Origin: Pseudomonas fluorescens
GTDB taxonomy: Bacteria; Pseudomonadota; Gammaproteobacteria; Pseudomonadales; Pseudomonadaceae
Reading direction: 5' to 3'
DNA: 64,000 nucleotides
NCBI RefSeq assembly: GCF_018614775.1
Contig: NZ_JAGGOF010000019.1
Span: 62,001 to 126,000, forward strand
The position numbers and the translations under genes are program-made. Below, piece after piece: positions 36,949 to 47,220 of the stretch (positions within the stretch are counted from its first letter, which is position 1; every line of letters starts with the position of its first letter). Under the pieces are notes generated by a model that was given only the letters and a program-made list of their open reading frames with translations, was not told the origin of the DNA and searched no databases.

Positions 36949-39087
36949 TCAGAACATCATCCGCCATTGCCCCAGTAACGCGCTGTTGCGGTTGTCCTGA
37001 CCGGTCTCACCGTTATAGCTCAGCCCCAGGGTATGCCGTGGCGAAACCGCCAGGTCCAGCCCCGCTTCGACGAGCAAGCTGTCGCGGTCCAGTTCGATGC
37101 CCTCGACGGTGTATGTGTTGCCGCCATTCGCCAGGCGTTGGCGGGAGAGACCTCGCACTTCGCCGTAGCGATGTTTCCAGCCGACATTCAGCCGAGGTGT
37201 CAGGCCCATGCCCTGATCGAACGCAAAGCCCCGGGCGAGGCGCAGGCCCAGGTTGCTGTGATAGGCGTCCTGGGCCTGGCGGTTGACCTGCAACGCGGCG
37301 TCGCCACCTTTCTCGGTATATCGGTCGCGCTGGTAGCGTTGGTAGCCCAGATGGACATAGGGCTCGACCTCAATCTTGGCGACGTCGAAGGTGTAGCCGA
37401 CTTGGCTGAAGGCCTGATGCGTGCGGGCCTCGTAATGACCTTTGAGGTGGTCACTGAAACGGTTGAAGGTCACGTGACGCCTGGTAGTGCCGTCATGACT
37501 GCCGAACGTGGCGCCGAAGTGCAGCGCCAGCGGGCCGTCCTGCCGCAAGGCGTAGGCGCCGACGTGCCAACTGTCGAGCCCGCCGTCGAATCGGTAACCG
37601 TCCAACCGGGTCTGGCTCTTGCTGCCGATTATTCCCAGGCGCCATTCGGGGCTGACGGCCCAATCGGTTCCCAGCATCAGGCCTTGGGTCGAATGCTTGA
37701 GGGCATGGCGGTCCGATTGCTTCCCCAGCGTGCCGCTATTGCCCAGGGCCTGGACCCAGACCTGGCCGTCGTCATGCCCGCTCCCTGGGGGTCTCTGGCC
37801 CATGGCCGAGATCATGCCGGCGCTGATCGGAGCGATGCTGCTCAGGGTGGCATTGCCCAGGTCTGCCGTGTCATAGCCGCCTAATTGATCGATGGCCTCG
37901 GCGGCTGTGATCAGGTTGGTGCCGAGCAGGGCGTTGATGGCTGCGTTGGGTTTTGGTTCGGACTTGACGGCTTCCGCCTGGATGACGGGTGCTTGGGCGC
38001 TGCTGACGATTTGCGGCGGTTCGATGGCTGGGGTTACCGGGACTTCGAGAGTCGGTTCCACTACTGTTGCATGAGTCACGGTAGGCTCTTCGAAGGGTAG
38101 CGGGGCCGGCGGTTTGACCTGTTGCATGTCTTCGATAGCCTCCACAACCGACAGCCCGTTATCGGTACTCGTTGCCTGCGTCAGCGGCACACCGTTGCGG
38201 ACATAGGTCAGGCTGACTTGGGTTTCATTGGAGTAATCCGCGGTTACGTCCATGAATACCAGTTCACTGTCTACCTTTCCAAACTGTCCTACGACCTGCT
38301 TCGCGTCGATCACGGTGTGTTTGCCGGTCCCGATGTATTCACCTTGTACACTGACGACTTTAAGGGTCGCATTTCCCAGTGTCGCAGTGTGACCGACCTT
38401 GATCGTGGCGTGGTCACCCTCGGGATTGACACCGTAGAGCAGCGTTGCGCTTTTCGACAGCTCCAGATTCTTTGTAATCGTAGGGGCTCCGTTCTCCGGA
38501 CCGACCGCCCACTCACCCGCTACGTTTAGCGATTCCACCGTTCCGGCGCCACTGAACCTGCCTTTGGCTTTCACGAATACGGGGCCATCCACGGTGCCCC
38601 GGTTATCAAACGTGCCTAGCACCTGTACCTCACCGCCCATATGTCCGGTGTTGATCAGGGTGGCTTTCGACTCGATCAGGCTTTTGCCGTCGAACCTTAC
38701 GGTGTTTGTCCATTCCCCCTGTCTGGCATGCAGGTCCTGGAAGTTTCGTATTTCGCCCAATGTGCCACCCGAGCGGGTATCCAGTTGCAAAACGTTTGCG
38801 CCGCCTCCACCCTCGCTCAGGCCGATAAGTTTGCCGGCCCCGCTCACAATCACCAGATCGTTGTCGTCCCCCTTTTTCAGCGTGACATCCTGGGTGATCC
38901 TGTCGCGCTTGGTATCCAGCGCGCTGGCGAATGCCTTGAGGCGGGCCTGCATCTGGGCGGCGGTTTTGAAGGGGGAGGCAACAACGTCGTCGGCAACTGA
39001 CTGAGCCATCGAAACGTCGGCGTAACCAAGGGTCAAGGCAATCGCCAGGGCAAGGTAGTGGGGAGGGTATAAATGTTGGATAGGCAT
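36949..39087 (-). CDS. Autotransporter (type Va) with short passenger
   Basis: A 712-residue outer-membrane protein. After a signal peptide (about residues 1-29, ending SMAQS) comes a roughly 270-residue beta-rich passenger with parallel-helix-like repeats (ATLINTGHMGGEVQVLGTF, GTVESLNVAGEW), a proline/valine/glutamate-rich linker (about 310-370) and a C-terminal autotransporter beta-barrel of about 280 residues. The final residue is phenylalanine (LGQWRMMF), as required for BamA recognition. Passenger residues contain no obvious protease or lipase triad, so adhesion is more likely. Start at ATG 39087; a GTG at 39120 is possible but lacks a ribosome site. Confidence 0.85.
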   Translation of the reverse strand: MPIQHLYPPHYLALAIALTLGYADVSMAQSVADDVVASPFKTAAQMQARLKAFASALDTKRDRITQDVTLKKGDDNDLVIVSGAGKLIGLSEGGGGANVLQLDTRSGGTLGEIRNFQDLHARQGEWTNTVRFDGKSLIESKATLINTGHMGGEVQVLGTFDNRGTVDGPVFVKAKGRFSGAGTVESLNVAGEWAVGPENGAPTITKNLELSKSATLLYGVNPEGDHATIKVGHTATLGNATLKVVSVQGEYIGTGKHTVIDAKQVVGQFGKVDSELVFMDVTADYSNETQVSLTYVRNGVPLTQATSTDNGLSVVEAIEDMQQVKPPAPLPFEEPTVTHATVVEPTLEVPVTPAIEPPQIVSSAQAPVIQAEAVKSEPKPNAAINALLGTNLITAAEAIDQLGGYDTADLGNATLSSIAPISAGMISAMGQRPPGSGHDDGQVWVQALGNSGTLGKQSDRHALKHSTQGLMLGTDWAVSPEWRLGIIGSKSQTRLDGYRFDGGLDSWHVGAYALRQDGPLALHFGATFGSHDGTTRRHVTFNRFSDHLKGHYEARTHQAFSQVGYTFDVAKIEVEPYVHLGYQRYQRDRYTEKGGDAALQVNRQAQDAYHSNLGLRLARGFAFDQGMGLTPRLNVGWKHRYGEVRGLSRQRLANGGNTYTVEGIELDRDSLLVEAGLDLAVSPRHTLGLSYNGETGQDNRNSALLGQWRMMF

Positions 39088-39297
39088 TGAGTGTGGACTC
39101 ACATGATTGGGAGTCCACACTTTAAAAATTCAACCCGAGGCGTGATGCCAGCCAACTCCGAGTCTTGGGCAAGACACGCCGGATGAGATCTGTAGGCCGT
39201 TCACGAAGCTATCAATGCATATGCGCATTAGCCTCCGTGGTTCGACGCTTTTCCCTACAGCCGCTTCAGATCTGTCGGTTTGACTGATCCGGTGCAA

Positions 39298-40134
39298 TCA
39301 ACTGCGCTTGAGATACGCCTTCCCATAATGCCGCTCCATCCGCGCCTGGATCAGCTCCAGCGCAATGGACATCAACCAGTAGATGATCGCCGCCGTGGTC
39401 AGCATTTCGATATAGCGGTAGCTGGAACGCCCATAAGACTGCGCCAGGAACATCACTTCCCAGACGCCCATCACCGAGATCAGGGAGGAGTCCTTGAGCA
39501 TCGAGATGAACTGGTTGGTGGTGGGCGGGATGATGGTGCGCATCGCCTGGGGCAGGGTGACGCGCCAGAAGATCACGGTTTCGCTCAAGCCCAGCGCCAG
39601 CGACGCTTCGCGTTGGCCGTGGGGGACGCCGAGGATGCCGGCGCGGAAAATTTCGCTCAGGTAGGCGCCATAGTTCAGCGACAGGGCGATGATCCCGGCG
39701 GCGATCGCGCCGGGTACCACGCCCAGTTGTGGCAGGCCCAGGTAGATCAGCAGGATCTGGATCAGCAGCGGCGTGCCGCGAAAGAACGAGGCGTAAAAGC
39801 TGGCGATGCCGAACGCCACCGCGCTGCTGGACAACCGCGCCAGGGCGGTGACGAAGCCGAGCACTGATGACGCGACGATCGAGCACAGGCACAAAAAAAG
39901 CGTCAGCGCCGCGCCTTGCAAAAAGCCGTTAGGCGCCAGGTGCACGCCCAACAGGTTCGGCAGTTTGTCCAGGATGATGGAAAACTTCAGGTCGAAGCTC
40001 AGGAAGAAACTCGCGAACAACACCAACATGGCTGCCCAGGTCAGGTACAGCCGCGTGCGGAAACCCAGGATTTTTTGCAGACGCGACTCAGCCACCGGTT
40101 GCGGTGGCCGAGAAGGGGACGGGAAAGAGGTCAT
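39298..40134 (-). CDS. Polar amino-acid ABC transporter permease
   Basis: A 278-residue membrane protein of the HisM/GlnP family. The EAA loop reads EASLALGLSETVIFWRVTLPQA, the coupling-helix signature (core ALGLSETVIFWRVTLPQA), and about six helices are visible. Its ATG overlaps the stop of the upstream binding-protein gene (ATGA). No ATPase gene adjoins, so it must share an ATPase encoded elsewhere. Confidence 0.9.
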   Translation of the reverse strand: MTSFPSPSRPPQPVAESRLQKILGFRTRLYLTWAAMLVLFASFFLSFDLKFSIILDKLPNLLGVHLAPNGFLQGAALTLFLCLCSIVASSVLGFVTALARLSSSAVAFGIASFYASFFRGTPLLIQILLIYLGLPQLGVVPGAIAAGIIALSLNYGAYLSEIFRAGILGVPHGQREASLALGLSETVIFWRVTLPQAMRTIIPPTTNQFISMLKDSSLISVMGVWEVMFLAQSYGRSSYRYIEMLTTAAIIYWLMSIALELIQARMERHYGKAYLKRS

Positions 40135-40952
40135 TGAGTGATGTCGGCGCCGATCCATTTCTGCGAGAGTTTGCTCAAGGTGCCGTCCTGTTTCAACTGG
40201 GCGAAGACTTCACGCACCTTGTTGTCCCATTGGGCGTCGCCCTTTTCGATGGCCACCGAGTTCGGTTCGGCATACAGCGGCTCGCCGGCCAGTTTGAAGC
40301 GCTTGTCTTCGGTCAGGCGCGGCTGCGCGGTCACCAGGTTGGTCAGCACCGCGTCCAGGCGCACCCCGGCGCCCAGGCCGAGGTCTTGGAACGCCACGTT
40401 GTCGGTGTCGTACGGGGCGATCTGCACGTCCTCGAACGGATAGCTCAGCTGGGTGTCTTCGGCGCCTTCGATCACCAGGTTCTTGTTCAGGTAACTCTCG
40501 TAGCTGGAGGCGCTGGTCAGGCCGACTTTCTTGCCGCTCAGATCCTTGGCGCCGTGGATGCTATCGTCCTTGGCGTTGACCACGATCACCGCGGGCGAGG
40601 CGTAATACTGCACCGGGAAATCGAACACTTCGGCGCGCGCCTTGCTCGGCGTCATGGAGCAGATGCAGATGTCATAGCGACCGCTCCAGTGCCCGGCGGC
40701 GATCACGTCCCAGGACGGTGTTTCCAGACGCAGCTTCACACCCAGTTTCTCGGCCACGGCCTTGGCGACATCCACGTCAAAACCGTCGAGCTGGTTCTGG
40801 TCGTTGAGGAACGAGAAGGGCGGATAGCTTTCCATCAGCACGCCGACCAGTTCTTTTTTCTGTTCGACGCGATCCAGCGTGGCGCCGGCGAATGCTTGCG
40901 ATGAGGCCGCCAACAGCGTCAGGCCCAGGGCCAGCAATGGTTGAAGTTTCAT
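40131..40952 (-). CDS. Polar amino-acid ABC transporter, periplasmic binding protein
   Basis: A 273-residue SBP_bac_3 protein with signal peptide MKLQPLLALGLTLLAASSQAFA (core LLALGLTLLAASS). The mature start YPPFSFLNDQNQLDGFDVDVAKA and the WDVIAAGHWSGRYDICI segment are the conserved ligand-binding regions of this family. The specific amino acid cannot be read. Operon with the permease downstream; the divergent gene is a homocysteine methyltransferase-like enzyme, hinting at a sulfur or methyl amino-acid substrate (inference). Confidence 0.88.
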   Translation of the reverse strand: MKLQPLLALGLTLLAASSQAFAGATLDRVEQKKELVGVLMESYPPFSFLNDQNQLDGFDVDVAKAVAEKLGVKLRLETPSWDVIAAGHWSGRYDICICSMTPSKARAEVFDFPVQYYASPAVIVVNAKDDSIHGAKDLSGKKVGLTSASSYESYLNKNLVIEGAEDTQLSYPFEDVQIAPYDTDNVAFQDLGLGAGVRLDAVLTNLVTAQPRLTEDKRFKLAGEPLYAEPNSVAIEKGDAQWDNKVREVFAQLKQDGTLSKLSQKWIGADITQ

Positions 40953-41065
40953 GTGAGGTCCCGGGTTGAAAAATAAGTTGTGGTCAGCCGATGGCTGCGT
41001 ATTAAATAGTTATAAGAACAACTCCGGTAGTGAGTATTTTTCATAAGCTTATGAGTGAATCGCAT

Positions 41066-41965
41066 ATGGGCTCAGCAACGACAGTCATTCTCGATGGCGG
41101 CATGGGCCGCGAACTGCAACGCCGGGGCGCGCCGTTCCGCCAGCCCGAGTGGTCGGCGCTGGCCTTGAGCGAAGCGCCCCAGGCGGTGGAGGCGGTGCAT
41201 GCGGCCTACATCGCCAGCGGCGCCAACGTGATCACCAGCAACAGCTACGCAGTGGTGCCGTTTCACATCGGCGAGGCGCGCTTTGCCGCCGAAGGCCAGG
41301 CGCTGGCCGCGCTGGCAGGGGAGCTGGCGCAACGGGCGGTGCAGGCGTCAGGCAAAGCGGTGCGGGTGGCCGGTTCGCTGCCTCCGCTGTTCGGGTCCTA
41401 CCGGCCCGACCTGTTCGACGCCTCCCGCGCCAGCGAACTGTTGGCGCCGTTGGTGACCGGCCTCGCGTCCCATGTCGACGTGTGGCTGGCCGAAACCCAG
41501 AGTTCCACGGTCGAGGCCCGGGCGATTCACGCCGGGCTGCCGAAGGATGGCAAGCCGTTCTGGCTGTCGTTCACCCTGAAAGATGAAGACACGGACGAAG
41601 TGCCGCGCCTGCGTTCCGGTGAACCGGTGGCGGACGCTGCGGCGGTCGCGGCTGAACTGGGTGTCGAGACGCTGCTGTTCAACTGCAGCCAGCCGGAAGT
41701 GATCGGCGCGGCCATCGACGCGGCGCGGGACACCTTCGAGCGCTTGGGCGTGAAGATCCACATCGGCGCCTACGCCAACGCCTTCCCGCCGCAACCGAAG
41801 GAAGCGACGGCCAACGACGGCCTGGATCCGCTACGCGACGACCTCGACCCACCGGGTTACCTTCAATGGGCGGCGGACTGGCGCAAGCGTGGAGCCAGTC
41901 ACCTGGGTGGGTGCTGCGGGATCGGGCCGGAGCACATTGCGGTGCTGGCGCAGGCGTTGCGCTAG
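41066..41965 (+). CDS. Homocysteine S-methyltransferase family protein
   Basis: A 299-residue zinc-dependent methyltransferase fold. N-terminal ILDGGMGRELQRRG is the family start, and the three zinc-binding cysteines are in place: C207 in LLFNCSQP and C283-C284 in GGCCGIGPEHI. Enzymes of this family move a methyl group from S-methylmethionine or betaine-like donors to homocysteine. I take ATG 41066, with GAGTGA upstream; ATG 41051 and GTG 41030 are alternatives adding 5 or 12 residues. Confidence 0.85.
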   Translation: MGSATTVILDGGMGRELQRRGAPFRQPEWSALALSEAPQAVEAVHAAYIASGANVITSNSYAVVPFHIGEARFAAEGQALAALAGELAQRAVQASGKAVRVAGSLPPLFGSYRPDLFDASRASELLAPLVTGLASHVDVWLAETQSSTVEARAIHAGLPKDGKPFWLSFTLKDEDTDEVPRLRSGEPVADAAAVAAELGVETLLFNCSQPEVIGAAIDAARDTFERLGVKIHIGAYANAFPPQPKEATANDGLDPLRDDLDPPGYLQWAADWRKRGASHLGGCCGIGPEHIAVLAQALR

Positions 41966-41994
41966 CAGCAATAAGTCATCGACTGATCAATTGT

Positions 41995-42061
41995 CATCGC
42001 GAGCAGGCTCGCTCCCACATTTGGAATGCGTTCCTCTGTGGGAGCGAGCCTGCTCGCGATA
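41995..42061. repeat. REPIN, inverted orientation
   Basis: Here the units point the other way: ATCGCGAGCAGGCTCGCTCC at the left and GGAGCGAGCCTGCTCGCGAT at the right, with a short spacer, 150 bp before the giant toxin-like gene. Confidence 0.88.
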
Positions 42062-42209
42062 GCGGCTGCCCAGCCGCCGCTATTCCGGCAAAGGTCATAT
42101 CCGTTTACGGTTCACCCCCAGCGCTACAGCCCGCCATACATATGTACGTCAGTTCAGCTAGAACGGCGCGATAGGGTCCGAACTCTTCAACCAGAACCGG
42201 ACCCTTCAG

Positions 42210-45200
42210 ATGTCGATTTTCCCCCACGATGAACCGGGCGTTGGCGCGCCTAACCTCCATTCGGAAACGACCGACGCCCAAGCGAGGGATCAGCTCAGGC
42301 AGTTGGACTTGCTGGACATTCATCAGGTCCAGCTGACCCGTTTGTTCGCCGCCGTTCCCACCTTCGACAAGGTCATTGGAAGCGTGCTGGTCAGCTCGCT
42401 CAAGGCCAGGTTTCCCGCGCAAAAATGGCGTTCCTCGCTGCTTCCGGACCTCGATCCGGATCACTGTTTTGTGAACCGCTTCACTACGAGCCCGAACGGC
42501 GCGCGCACGCTGACTTCATCCGAAAGTTTTACCCAGGTCCTGCGCAGCAGTCTGCTGAGCGACACGGCGCCTGATTTCGCGAACGGTGGCATCGGGTTTT
42601 TCATCCGCCCGGATTCCCTCGAGGCCGCCGACAGCGTCTTCACTGGCCCACTGGATGAGCCTTCGCTGCGGGCCCTGGAGGCCATGTTCCAGATCGCCCA
42701 CCCGCCCACGAACGCGCGAGTGAAGCGCCAGTTCCGTGACGAACTGGCGCTCTTTCGCCAGCGTACAGACTGGGCAGCGTCCCTGGGCGTGGCGACCTCG
42801 TCCACCACACAAGCCGCCCTCGCACAATTATTGTCCCGACGTTTTCTGCATCTGTTCGACCTGAGCAAAGCCGATCGGGCTCCTGTCGCTCAATTCAGCC
42901 ATGGCGCGCGCATCCAGCAAAGCGATGAAGACCGCCTGCTGGACCTGATCACCACCCATCCGTCCCAGGCCGACAGAAGCCGTTTGTTGCGAGCGCCCGC
43001 GCCCCATGTCTACGCAGTCATGCTCGACAGTGGCGCGACGCAGCCGCAGCAATGGCCGGCGGCGATGGTGATCAAATTTACCGACCGGCCCTCGCTGTTC
43101 CTGTATTCCCTGGAAGGTGGGCTGCAACGCTTCGATGCGTTTGAGAACCTGGTCAGCCAGATACGCCCCTTTCTGGGTGGACAGGAGTGCGTGATCCGGG
43201 ACATTTCCACCGAACTGTCCGGGCATGTCTTCGAGAGGGCGGCCGCAGACCTGCTGCAGATGCAAGACGCGGCGCTGGAAAAGGTGCTCGATGCGCCCGC
43301 AAACGCAACGGTTGCGGTGAGCGACTTTGCCCGGCAAACCGAAGATGCCCTCGGCCTGCCGCTGTTATCACTGGTCGGGCCACTGGCGGCCCGCCAGGAA
43401 ACCCTGGTGGAGAACCGCCGCCCCGGCTTCTACAAGACGGCAACATTGGCCGAGCGGGCCCGCTATCGTCGTCTCGAAACCCAGGTATTCGACGCCGTCT
43501 ACATCCTGGGAAGCGATGTGCCGACGCTGATGCAGTTCACGCGGCAGAAGATCAGGCAGTACCTCCAGCAAACCATTCACCCGCAAATCAACGTGGACCC
43601 GGATCAGACCCAGGTCAGGCTGTTCTATGGCGACCGGGCCAACCCGAGGCAGTCCCGCACCAGCAGCCTGACCCAGTTGATGCTGGACAATCTGCGGGCG
43701 CAGCAATACCCGAACGCCATGCGTGAAGTGCTGGCGGTCCATCTGGTCGATGAACATGGCCAGCGCATCCGCCACCCGGCGAGCGGTTTCTCGATCACAG
43801 TGACCGGGGGCGAACTGGCCAGGATGGCGGCGAGCATTGATGCCGGGGGCAATTACGAAATCCTGCTGCGCAAGCAAATGAATGAGCCGCGCTACAAGGC
43901 CGCCTGGCAGGCGGCGTACCTGGCCAACCTGAAATTCAAGGGCTATGAGGCTGCGCTCAGGGGCGAGGAAGTGTTCCAGGCCACGGTATCCGATACGGTT
44001 TCCAACGCTCTCCCTTCGAAAAAACGGCTGGCCGGTTGGCTGGAGGCGGTTCTGCATTCATCCACAGCCGCGAAGCGGGTGCTGGTGGAAGGGCGACAGG
44101 TTCATGTCCATGGGCTTCTGCTGGGCGGCAGCGTCGGCTGGCAAGGTGGCACGCCGCGCAACGCGCTCAGCATCGACGGGGTGCTGATTTTTTCAGACCA
44201 GATCGGGCCAGACATCAAGGGCACGGTAGGCGTGTATCTGCCGGACAGCCCCCAGGGCAATGACCTGCATGAGTTCGCCGACTTGAGCGACGGCATTACC
44301 GGGCTGTTGCAACAGGAAGAATGGCGCACGTATTTCCGCTCGCGCATCTCCACCCTTGATCAAGAGGAGATCAAGCGCGCCTTGGGGCAGCACCGCGGTC
44401 GGCCCCTGATCCGTGGCTGGCTGATCCGCGGTGATTGGCTTGAGAGTTTTCACCGCGCCCACGTCAACTTCCACAGCGCCTACGCCGATCATCGCTCTAA
44501 CAGCAACCGGGACATCAGCGTGCAAACCACGGCGCGGCTGGTGATGATGGTGGTTGAAATCGTCATGGACCTGGCTGGCCTGTTGTTGATCCCCGGCTTC
44601 CAGATGCTGACCCGTGCCGTCAGGACCGGCTTGCTGGTGCTCAAGACCGGTGCCGTGCCAACGAACACGACGACGCTGGCATTTGTCCATGCGGTGGCCA
44701 ACACCCGTACGACAGCCGGCCTTGGCGGCGTGACCTTCAACGTGCGAGGGCGTTCGTCTTTCCTGGCGGTCACCGCTCGCCAAAACCAGACGGATGCGCC
44801 GTTTGGCTTGCCCCTCGAAGCGGCGCTTTATCAACGCTATGCCGTGGCCGATACCACGGTGATCCGAGGGTTGCCCGCCGATGCCCGAGGCTTCTATCGC
44901 CCGGCGATCACGGATGGCGCCACTGGCAGCGTGACGCGCCCCGTGTATGTGCGGCAACCCGACGGGACGGTGTTCCGGGTTCATGACCGTACGCCGCGCC
45001 AGGCCACCGAGGCCAACATTGTCGACCCTGCCACCGGGCTGAACATCCGCTCCAGTGGTGTAATGCGCAGCACGGTGGCCCGGACGCCCAATGGCGAGTG
45101 GCGCGCCGTGGGATTCGGCCTGGGCGGGGGCAAACGGTCACCCGAGGGGTCGCCCCGACCGGGCCCATCAGACCCCAAGCAACCGGCGACATCGCTTCGC

Positions 45201-47162
45201 GCGGTGTCCGAACTGATCCGCACGCCAAACGAATGGGACGTCGAGATCATGGACCTGGTCCCGTCACTCATCACCCGTCTTCCAAGTTGGCCTCAACATC
45301 GCAGCCTGTTGATCATTGATCAACGGCGTGGACACCAGGACTGGTCGATACGCTTTACCCCGGGGCAAGTGGAAAGTGGCTATCCAACGGGTACGCATCC
45401 GCTGCGGTCCGACACCGACCTCGTGCTGATCCGAACGGGTGAAAATCATTACACATTGAGGCTGGCTGGAAATACCGACGTCACGTTCGCCGCCGACGGC
45501 AATTGCTTTTTCAATGCCGTCGCGCGAGGGTTGAACGAAGGCCAGGCGCAGCCAGCGTTTTCGATGCAGGGACTGCGCAATGAAACCGCCGCTTATATCG
45601 ACCTGCACCCGGAGATGAGTCACTACCTGGTGGCGCCGCCCACCGGCTTGCAACAAGCGCTCGCCGATAACGCCCGTTCGCTGGAGCACCTGCTGGGCAA
45701 GGACACGGTATTCGACCTGAGCCAGATCGTCTACGGGACGCGCAACCCGCATAACCTGTTTCAACCGCTGGTGAAATTCTTGAGCCTGTATGCCGACGAC
45801 GTGGCGCGTCGAACATTGAATAGAGCCTGGGACGCGGACTTGCCGCCGGAGGTATTGCGCCACATCGGCAGCTATCTGTCTCCCCGGGCACCGGGTCGCC
45901 CAGTACTGAGCAGCGTTCCGTACTACACGCAAAACGATCAGTCCCTGCGGACTTTCTTCGAGGACACGTTATTAGGGCCCATCGACCGTTCGGAAATTAC
46001 CGAATTGCTCAACAATGAATACCTCATGTTCTCCCAGGACGTGGTGCATATCATGCTTGAGTACGGGATCAGGGCCCGGGAGCTGACCGATCATCACCCC
46101 AGGAACAGCCTGGCGTATGTGCGCTTCGACGAGGCGCTGCATCGCCACCTCGACGAGGCGCAGCTCGAAGAGACCCTCAATGGTGCCTACCTGGTGGATC
46201 GCGATGACTTGAAGAAGGCCAGGAGACGGTACGAGCAGGAGACCGGCAATGTCATGGATGACGACACGGACCTGTTGGAGCAACACATTTACTACGACCG
46301 GGCCGATGACCTCGTCGATTTGCTCACCGTGGCGCTTGAGCGATTTCCGATCTTGCAGGCGCGGGCCGCTATTCTTCTCAAGTCGCCGGTGATCGCTTCC
46401 AACCTGGGTGGCCTGTTCCCCGTGAACCTGCTTTCACAATGGATACGCACCCCGAGCCTATCCAACGCGCGACTTCAGCTCATCGGCGATTATGTCAATG
46501 GTCGTTATGACGAGCTGACGAGGTACGGCGGCGTCGATATCAGCTGGATGCGACCATTCGATGATTGGAACCTCCACAGCCTGTTCACGCATCGGCAGGC
46601 GTTGCTGGACTTCTTCGGTTTTCTCCAGGAAGTCCGATACCTTGAGGACAGTGACCTGTCGGCTGTCGCCAGGTTATTCACCGTGCCCGGGCAGCCGCTT
46701 TCAAACAGCCGGGTGGCTATCCTGTTCAATCGGCCGAACCTGTGGACGTCCATTCGATCCATGCGCGGGGCCTCGCGGGAAAGCGCCAGGAGCATCTGGC
46801 ATGATCTGACGGGGCCGCAGTTCAGCGACGACAACATCCGATTCGCCCTGGGCCGTCCCGGTTCGCTCAGCACCGAGCCGGCGTTCATGAGCGCCTTGAT
46901 CGACAGTCTGGTCAATGATGAGGCCCGGGCGCACCAGCTGATCCTGGGGGCGTATGCCATGAGCGAAAGGCAAGCCCAGTACTTTCTCTACAATTTCGAT
47001 TTTTCAGGAGGACTTGCGGGGCATAGCCGGCTGGATTTCGCCAGTTATGTGAGTGCCCACGGAGCCATACCGCAATGGGCCTGGCCGTATGCACGCAGTG
47101 GGGTGACGCCCGAGGTGCTCAAGCCATTTTTCGCCACGAGGAAACCGCCTGAGTCCCAGTAA
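42210..47162 (+). CDS. Giant DUF6543-type toxin-like protein with a permuted OTU-like cysteine protease site
   Basis: A 1650-residue protein with no signal peptide. The first 770 residues resemble the DUF6543 (dermonecrotic toxin-related) architecture widespread in Pseudomonas (QVQLTRLFAAVPTFDKVIGSVL near the start; IRDISTELSGHVFE in the middle). A hydrophobic stretch (residues 775-810, VVEIVMDLAGLLLIPGF) suggests membrane insertion. At 1075-1110 the sequence reads ENHYTLRL then AADGNCFFNAVARGL: a histidine-tyrosine strand (H1080) directly before the OTU nucleophile motif DGNC (D1096, C1099). In ordinary OTU proteases the histidine strand comes last, so this is a circularly permuted OTU arrangement. 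OTU enzymes cleave ubiquitin chains, pointing to a eukaryotic target. The last 500 residues are helical and unrecognised. Secretion route unknown. The flanks carry REPINs. Confidence 0.75.
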   Translation: MSIFPHDEPGVGAPNLHSETTDAQARDQLRQLDLLDIHQVQLTRLFAAVPTFDKVIGSVLVSSLKARFPAQKWRSSLLPDLDPDHCFVNRFTTSPNGARTLTSSESFTQVLRSSLLSDTAPDFANGGIGFFIRPDSLEAADSVFTGPLDEPSLRALEAMFQIAHPPTNARVKRQFRDELALFRQRTDWAASLGVATSSTTQAALAQLLSRRFLHLFDLSKADRAPVAQFSHGARIQQSDEDRLLDLITTHPSQADRSRLLRAPAPHVYAVMLDSGATQPQQWPAAMVIKFTDRPSLFLYSLEGGLQRFDAFENLVSQIRPFLGGQECVIRDISTELSGHVFERAAADLLQMQDAALEKVLDAPANATVAVSDFARQTEDALGLPLLSLVGPLAARQETLVENRRPGFYKTATLAERARYRRLETQVFDAVYILGSDVPTLMQFTRQKIRQYLQQTIHPQINVDPDQTQVRLFYGDRANPRQSRTSSLTQLMLDNLRAQQYPNAMREVLAVHLVDEHGQRIRHPASGFSITVTGGELARMAASIDAGGNYEILLRKQMNEPRYKAAWQAAYLANLKFKGYEAALRGEEVFQATVSDTVSNALPSKKRLAGWLEAVLHSSTAAKRVLVEGRQVHVHGLLLGGSVGWQGGTPRNALSIDGVLIFSDQIGPDIKGTVGVYLPDSPQGNDLHEFADLSDGITGLLQQEEWRTYFRSRISTLDQEEIKRALGQHRGRPLIRGWLIRGDWLESFHRAHVNFHSAYADHRSNSNRDISVQTTARLVMMVVEIVMDLAGLLLIPGFQMLTRAVRTGLLVLKTGAVPTNTTTLAFVHAVANTRTTAGLGGVTFNVRGRSSFLAVTARQNQTDAPFGLPLEAALYQRYAVADTTVIRGLPADARGFYRPAITDGATGSVTRPVYVRQPDGTVFRVHDRTPRQATEANIVDPATGLNIRSSGVMRSTVARTPNGEWRAVGFGLGGGKRSPEGSPRPGPSDPKQPATSLRAVSELIRTPNEWDVEIMDLVPSLITRLPSWPQHRSLLIIDQRRGHQDWSIRFTPGQVESGYPTGTHPLRSDTDLVLIRTGENHYTLRLAGNTDVTFAADGNCFFNAVARGLNEGQAQPAFSMQGLRNETAAYIDLHPEMSHYLVAPPTGLQQALADNARSLEHLLGKDTVFDLSQIVYGTRNPHNLFQPLVKFLSLYADDVARRTLNRAWDADLPPEVLRHIGSYLSPRAPGRPVLSSVPYYTQNDQSLRTFFEDTLLGPIDRSEITELLNNEYLMFSQDVVHIMLEYGIRARELTDHHPRNSLAYVRFDEALHRHLDEAQLEETLNGAYLVDRDDLKKARRRYEQETGNVMDDDTDLLEQHIYYDRADDLVDLLTVALERFPILQARAAILLKSPVIASNLGGLFPVNLLSQWIRTPSLSNARLQLIGDYVNGRYDELTRYGGVDISWMRPFDDWNLHSLFTHRQALLDFFGFLQEVRYLEDSDLSAVARLFTVPGQPLSNSRVAILFNRPNLWTSIRSMRGASRESARSIWHDLTGPQFSDDNIRFALGRPGSLSTEPAFMSALIDSLVNDEARAHQLILGAYAMSERQAQYFLYNFDFSGGLAGHSRLDFASYVSAHGAIPQWAWPYARSGVTPEVLKPFFATRKPPESQ

Positions 47163-47174
47163 CCCGTCTTGATC

Positions 47175-47208
47175 GATCGCCATCGCGAACAGGTTCGCGA
47201 TGGCGATC
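47175..47208. terminator. Long perfect hairpin between convergent genes
   Basis: A 16-bp perfect inverted repeat (GATCGCCATCGCGAAC and complement) with a 2-base spacer, 12 bp after the toxin-like gene and 12 bp before the end of the GNAT gene. No T-tract. It resembles half of a degenerate REP and probably limits read-through in both directions. Confidence 0.55.
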
Positions 47209-47220
47209 ATCCCGCACTCA

